From the NCBI GenBank assembly GCA_003221595.1, contig QHSM01000097.1:1-8081 (forward strand): DNA of 8,081 nt, read 5' to 3'. Source of the DNA: Candidatus Rokuibacteriota bacterium. GTDB lineage: Bacteria; Methylomirabilota; Methylomirabilia; Rokubacteriales; CSP1-6. The notes beneath the pieces were generated by a model, which was given only the letters and a program-made list of their open reading frames with translations, searched no databases and was not told the DNA's origin. The position numbers and the translations under genes were made by a program. Positions 5,616 through 8,081 of the stretch are shown piece by piece. How positions within the stretch are numbered: position 1 is the stretch's first letter; each line of letters starts with the position of its first letter.

Positions 5616-6940
5616 TCGAAAGCCTCCAGAGCTTTCAGAACGTCTTCAAGATCCCGGAGCTGAAGCGGCGCGTCCTCATGACCGCCGTTCTGCTCATCGC
5701 CTACCGCCTGGGCGCCCACGTGCCCACCCCCGGAATCGACGGCCACGCGCTCTCGCAGTTCTTCGACCAGGTGCAGGGCACGCTCCTGGGCATGGTCGAC
5801 CTCTTCTCGGGCGGCAATCTCAGGCGTCTGTCCATCTTCGCCCTCGGCATCATGCCGTACATCTCGGCCTCGATCATCCTGCAGCTCCTGACCGTCGTCA
5901 TCCCGACGCTCGAGCGGCTCGCCAAGGAAGGCGAGGCGGGCCGCAAGAAGATCACGCAGTACACCCGGTACGGCACGATCGTGCTGTCCGGTGTCCAGGC
6001 GCTCGGGATCGCGTACGGGCTCGAGAGCATGCGGAGCCCCGAGGGGCTGTCGATCGTGCCGACGCCGGGCTGGGGATTCCGGCTCTTGACGATGGTCACG
6101 CTGACCGCCGGCACCGCGCTGATCATGTGGATGGGCGAGCAGATCTCCGAGAAGGGCATCGGCAACGGGATCTCGCTCATCATCTTCGCCGGCATCGTCG
6201 TGCGCTTGCCCTCGGCCATCACCGCCTCGTACAACCTCATCTCGACGGGTGAGCTGAAGCTCCTGGTGGTCGGCGCGATCGTCGCGGTGATGGTCGGCGT
6301 CACCGCCGCCGTCGTGCTCATGCAGGAGGGGCAGCGCAAGATCCCGGTGCAGTACGCCAAGCGGGTCGTCGGCCGGCGCGTGTACGGCGGTCAGTCGACG
6401 CACATCCCGCTGCGGATCAACACGGCGGGCGTCATCCCGGTCATCTTCGCGTCCTCCCTGATCCTGTTCCCGGCGACGGTGACGCGTTTCATGCCGCATC
6501 CGTGGATGCAGTTGATCGCCGACGCGATGTCGCCCGGGCGCGCGCCCTACACCGTCGCCTACATGGCGCTGATCGTCTTCTTCGCCTACTTCTACACGGC
6601 GATCGTGTTCAACCCGATCGACCTCGCCGACAACATGAAGAAGTACGGCGGCTTCATTCCCGGCGTGCGGCCGGGCAAGAAGACCTCGGAGTACATCGAC
6701 CGGACCCTCACGCGGATCACGCTGCCCGGGGCGCTCTTCCTCGCGCTGATCTCGGTGCTGCCGGACTACCTCATCCGCTGGTTCAATGTGCCCTTCTACT
6801 TCGGTGGGACGAGCCTCCTGATCGTGGTCGGCGTCGCGCTCGACACCGTGCGCCAGATGGAATCCCACCTCCTCATGCGGAACTACGAGGGCTTCCTGAA
6901 GAAGTCCAAGTCGCGCTCGGGCGCGTTCGCGCGGAGTTGA
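5612..6940 (+). CDS. secY: Protein translocase channel subunit SecY
   Basis: SecY forms the inner-membrane pore through which SecA and ribosomes pass unfolded proteins, in complex with SecE and SecG. The 442-residue product has ten predicted membrane segments: about 20–38, 73–97, 118–138, 155–175, 186–206, 214–236, 271–291, 313–334, 370–390 and 396–414. Signatures include the plug/TM2 region GGNLRRLSIFALGIMPYISA (67–86), LERLAKEGEAGRKKITQYTR (100–119), INTAGVIPVIFASS (269–282) and cytoplasmic loop C5, KKYGGFIPGVRPGKKTSEYIDR (343–364). R353 in that loop matches the E. coli arginine needed for SecA-driven transport. GTG 5612 has SD GAGGTG (5598–5603) and overlaps the rplO stop by 4 bp. Length is normal. 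Confidence 0.99.
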   Translation: MIESLQSFQNVFKIPELKRRVLMTAVLLIAYRLGAHVPTPGIDGHALSQFFDQVQGTLLGMVDLFSGGNLRRLSIFALGIMPYISASIILQLLTVVIPTLERLAKEGEAGRKKITQYTRYGTIVLSGVQALGIAYGLESMRSPEGLSIVPTPGWGFRLLTMVTLTAGTALIMWMGEQISEKGIGNGISLIIFAGIVVRLPSAITASYNLISTGELKLLVVGAIVAVMVGVTAAVVLMQEGQRKIPVQYAKRVVGRRVYGGQSTHIPLRINTAGVIPVIFASSLILFPATVTRFMPHPWMQLIADAMSPGRAPYTVAYMALIVFFAYFYTAIVFNPIDLADNMKKYGGFIPGVRPGKKTSEYIDRTLTRITLPGALFLALISVLPDYLIRWFNVPFYFGGTSLLIVVGVALDTVRQMESHLLMRNYEGFLKKSKSRSGAFARS

Positions 6941-6942
6941 GC

Positions 6943-7593
6943 GTGCGCGTCGGGTTCCTCGGACCTCCGGGCGCCGGCAAGGGCACCCAGGCGCGCGAGC
7001 TCGCCCGGGAATGGAACGTCCTCCATCTCGCGACCGGCGACGTGCTGCGCGAGGCGGTGGCGGCGGGAACGGCCCTGGGCCTCACCGCCAAGGGCTACAT
7101 GGATCGCGGCGCGCTGGTCCCCGACGACGTGATCATCGGGCTGGTGGGCGAGCGGCTCGGCGCGCGGGATGCGGCGACCGGCTTCATCGTCGACGGATTT
7201 CCGCGCACCATCGCGCAGGCCGAAGCGTTCGCGCGGCTCCTGAAGGATCTCGGCCAGATGCTCGACGCCGTCGTCTACTTCGACGTGTCCGAGGGCGAGC
7301 TGTTGCGCCGGCTGACGGGACGGCGCGTGTGCAAGGGTTGCGGCCGAACCTACCACCTGACGTCGAGCCCGCCCAAGCGCGCGGGCGTCTGCGACGTGTG
7401 CGGCGGCGAGCTGTACCAGCGCGAGGACGACCGCGAGGCCACCGTGCGGAACCGTCTCGAGGTCTACGGGCGGCAGACGGCGCCGCTGCTGGATTACTAC
7501 CGCCAGCGGAACCAGCTCGTGACGGTGTCGGGCGAGGGCCCGGTCGACGCCATCCGCGGCGCGATCCGCGCCGCGGTGGGAGCCCACCGGTGA
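6943..7593 (+). CDS. adk: Adenylate kinase, long form with zinc-type LID
   Basis: This cytoplasmic enzyme interconverts ATP + AMP and 2 ADP, holding adenylate pools in balance. The 216-residue product has the P-loop GPPGAGKGT (7–15), the AMP-binding TGD (31–33) and the DGFPRT motif (84–89). The LID domain carries C130-x2-C133 and C150-x2-C153, the four-cysteine structural zinc site found in many Gram-positive and other bacteria but not in E. coli. After it comes QREDDREATVRNRL (159–172), with the arginines expected for phosphate binding. The frame stays open far upstream inside secY, but the family N terminus and GGAG (6933–6936) fix the start at GTG 6943, 2 nt after secY. It overlaps map by 4 bp. 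Confidence 0.98.
   Translation: MRVGFLGPPGAGKGTQARELAREWNVLHLATGDVLREAVAAGTALGLTAKGYMDRGALVPDDVIIGLVGERLGARDAATGFIVDGFPRTIAQAEAFARLLKDLGQMLDAVVYFDVSEGELLRRLTGRRVCKGCGRTYHLTSSPPKRAGVCDVCGGELYQREDDREATVRNRLEVYGRQTAPLLDYYRQRNQLVTVSGEGPVDAIRGAIRAAVGAHR
7574..7589 (+). promoter_or_regulatory. Hairpin enclosing the map ribosome binding site
   Basis: CGGTGG and CCACCG pair perfectly around a GAGC loop, ending one base before the map GTG start. The only visible map SD (GGGAG, 7578–7582) lies in the stem and loop. The fold is seen in the sequence; a regulatory role is inferred. The hairpin lies within the last adk codons, so a ribosome translating adk would open it. Confidence 0.4.
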
Positions 7594-8081
7594 TCGTGCT
7601 CAAGTCGGCGCGCGAGATCGCCCTCATGCGGCGGGCCGGCCACATCCTGGCCGGTGTCATGGACCGCCTGCGCACCTTCGTGAAGCCGGGCATGACCACG
7701 CTCGACATCGACGAGGACGTCGAGGCGTACATCCATCGCGAGGGCGCCGCGTCCGCCTTCAAGGGCTATCGCGGGTTCCCGGCGACGGTCTGCATTTCGA
7801 TCAACGAGGAGGTCGTGCACGGCATACCGTCGGCCCGCCGCAAGATCCGCGCGGGCGACATCGTCGGGCTGGACCTCGGGTGTATCGTCGAGGGGTACTA
7901 CGCCGACTGTGCGTTCACGCTGCCGATCGGCCCGGTGCCCGCGAAGGTGCAAGAGCTCCTGGACGTCACCCGCGAGAGCCTGGATCGGGCCATCCAGGAG
8001 TGCCGGCCCGACCGTCGCCTCTCGGACGTGTCGCACGCCGTGCAGACCCACGTGGAGGCGCACGGGTTCGCGGTCGTGCGC
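7590..8081 (+). CDS. map: Methionine aminopeptidase type I, 3' end cut by window
   Basis: MetAP removes the initiator Met from new proteins at the ribosome exit. The 164 visible residues begin IVLKSAREIALMRRAGHIL and contain PGMTTLDIDEDVE (33–45), then VCISINEEVVHGIPS (67–81) with the substrate-binding H77 (E. coli H79). D95 and D106 in the GLDLG...GYYADCAFT region match the first two metal ligands (E. coli D97 and D108). The sequence stops at GFAVVR, just before the GHGIG motif that holds the next ligand, so the remaining three ligands cannot be checked. There is no N-terminal zinc-finger extension. GTG 7590 overlaps the adk stop as GTGA; a GTG at 7596 is an alternative start. Placement after adk is the classic order, normally followed by infA and rpmJ. 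Confidence 0.97.
   Translation, partial: MIVLKSAREIALMRRAGHILAGVMDRLRTFVKPGMTTLDIDEDVEAYIHREGAASAFKGYRGFPATVCISINEEVVHGIPSARRKIRAGDIVGLDLGCIVEGYYADCAFTLPIGPVPAKVQELLDVTRESLDRAIQECRPDRRLSDVSHAVQTHVEAHGFAVVR

Noticed and set aside
5369..6868. Open frame of 499 codons on the minus strand opposite secY and rplO
   Set aside because: Its translation is a low-complexity mix of Asp, Arg, His and Glu, as expected when GC-rich codons for hydrophobic residues are read backwards. It matches no family I know, and SecY on the plus strand is unmistakable.
6502..6942. Upstream in-frame extension of adk inside secY
   Set aside because: The extra residues are Arg/His/Ala-rich frame-shifted SecY codons. The adenylate kinase family begins just before its P-loop, at GTG 6943, which has a suitable SD. 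This is not a SecY–Adk fusion, since secY has its own stop in another frame.
1..8081. Defence system, mobile element, CRISPR array, RNA gene or other novel cassette
   Set aside because: Every stretch is accounted for by conserved ribosomal, secY, adk or map genes, with no spacer above 17 nt and no direct-repeat arrays or insertion ends. There is no room for such an element on the plus strand.

Overview
This window is a single, gap-free stretch of the bacterial S10–spc ribosomal protein region. All genes are on the + strand: rpsC, rplP, rpmC, rpsQ, rplN, rplX, rplE, rpsN, rpsH, rplF, rplR, rpsE, rpmD, rplO, secY, adk and a 3'-truncated map. The first ten bases probably also hold the last codons of rplV. 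The order is the classical bacterial one and no gene is missing, inserted, frameshifted or duplicated. No intergenic space exceeds 17 nt, and seven of the sixteen junctions between the named genes overlap. I see no RNA gene, mobile element, CRISPR array, promoter or terminator; the transcription signals must lie outside the window.

Organism: DNA rich in G+C (about two thirds by eye), many GTG starts, a short zinc-type S14, a four-cysteine L24, an L30 gene, a zinc-LID adenylate kinase, and the secY–adk–map arrangement. This rules out archaea and eukaryotes. It fits a high-GC bacterium, perhaps an uncultured lineage of the Methylomirabilota/Rokubacteria or former Deltaproteobacteria type. That placement is an impression, not a demonstration; the phylum cannot be fixed from reading alone.

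Layout: 1–2230 carries the end of the S10 operon and the start of the spc operon (S3, L16, L29, S17, L14, L24). 2235–5615 carries the rest of the spc ribosomal proteins (L5, S14, S8, L6, L18, S5, L30, L15). 5612–8081 carries the Sec translocon channel, adenylate kinase and methionine aminopeptidase. Together they supply ribosome subunits, the membrane channel that ribosomes dock on, nucleotide balance, and removal of the N-terminal Met from new proteins.

I found no evidence of an undescribed system. The points worth a second look are an Ala/Pro/Lys-rich N-terminal extension of about 49 residues on L5, a switch from mostly ATG starts to seven consecutive GTG starts from rplR onward, a perfect hairpin enclosing the map ribosome binding site, and an unusually nested rpsE/rpmD/rplO overlap.
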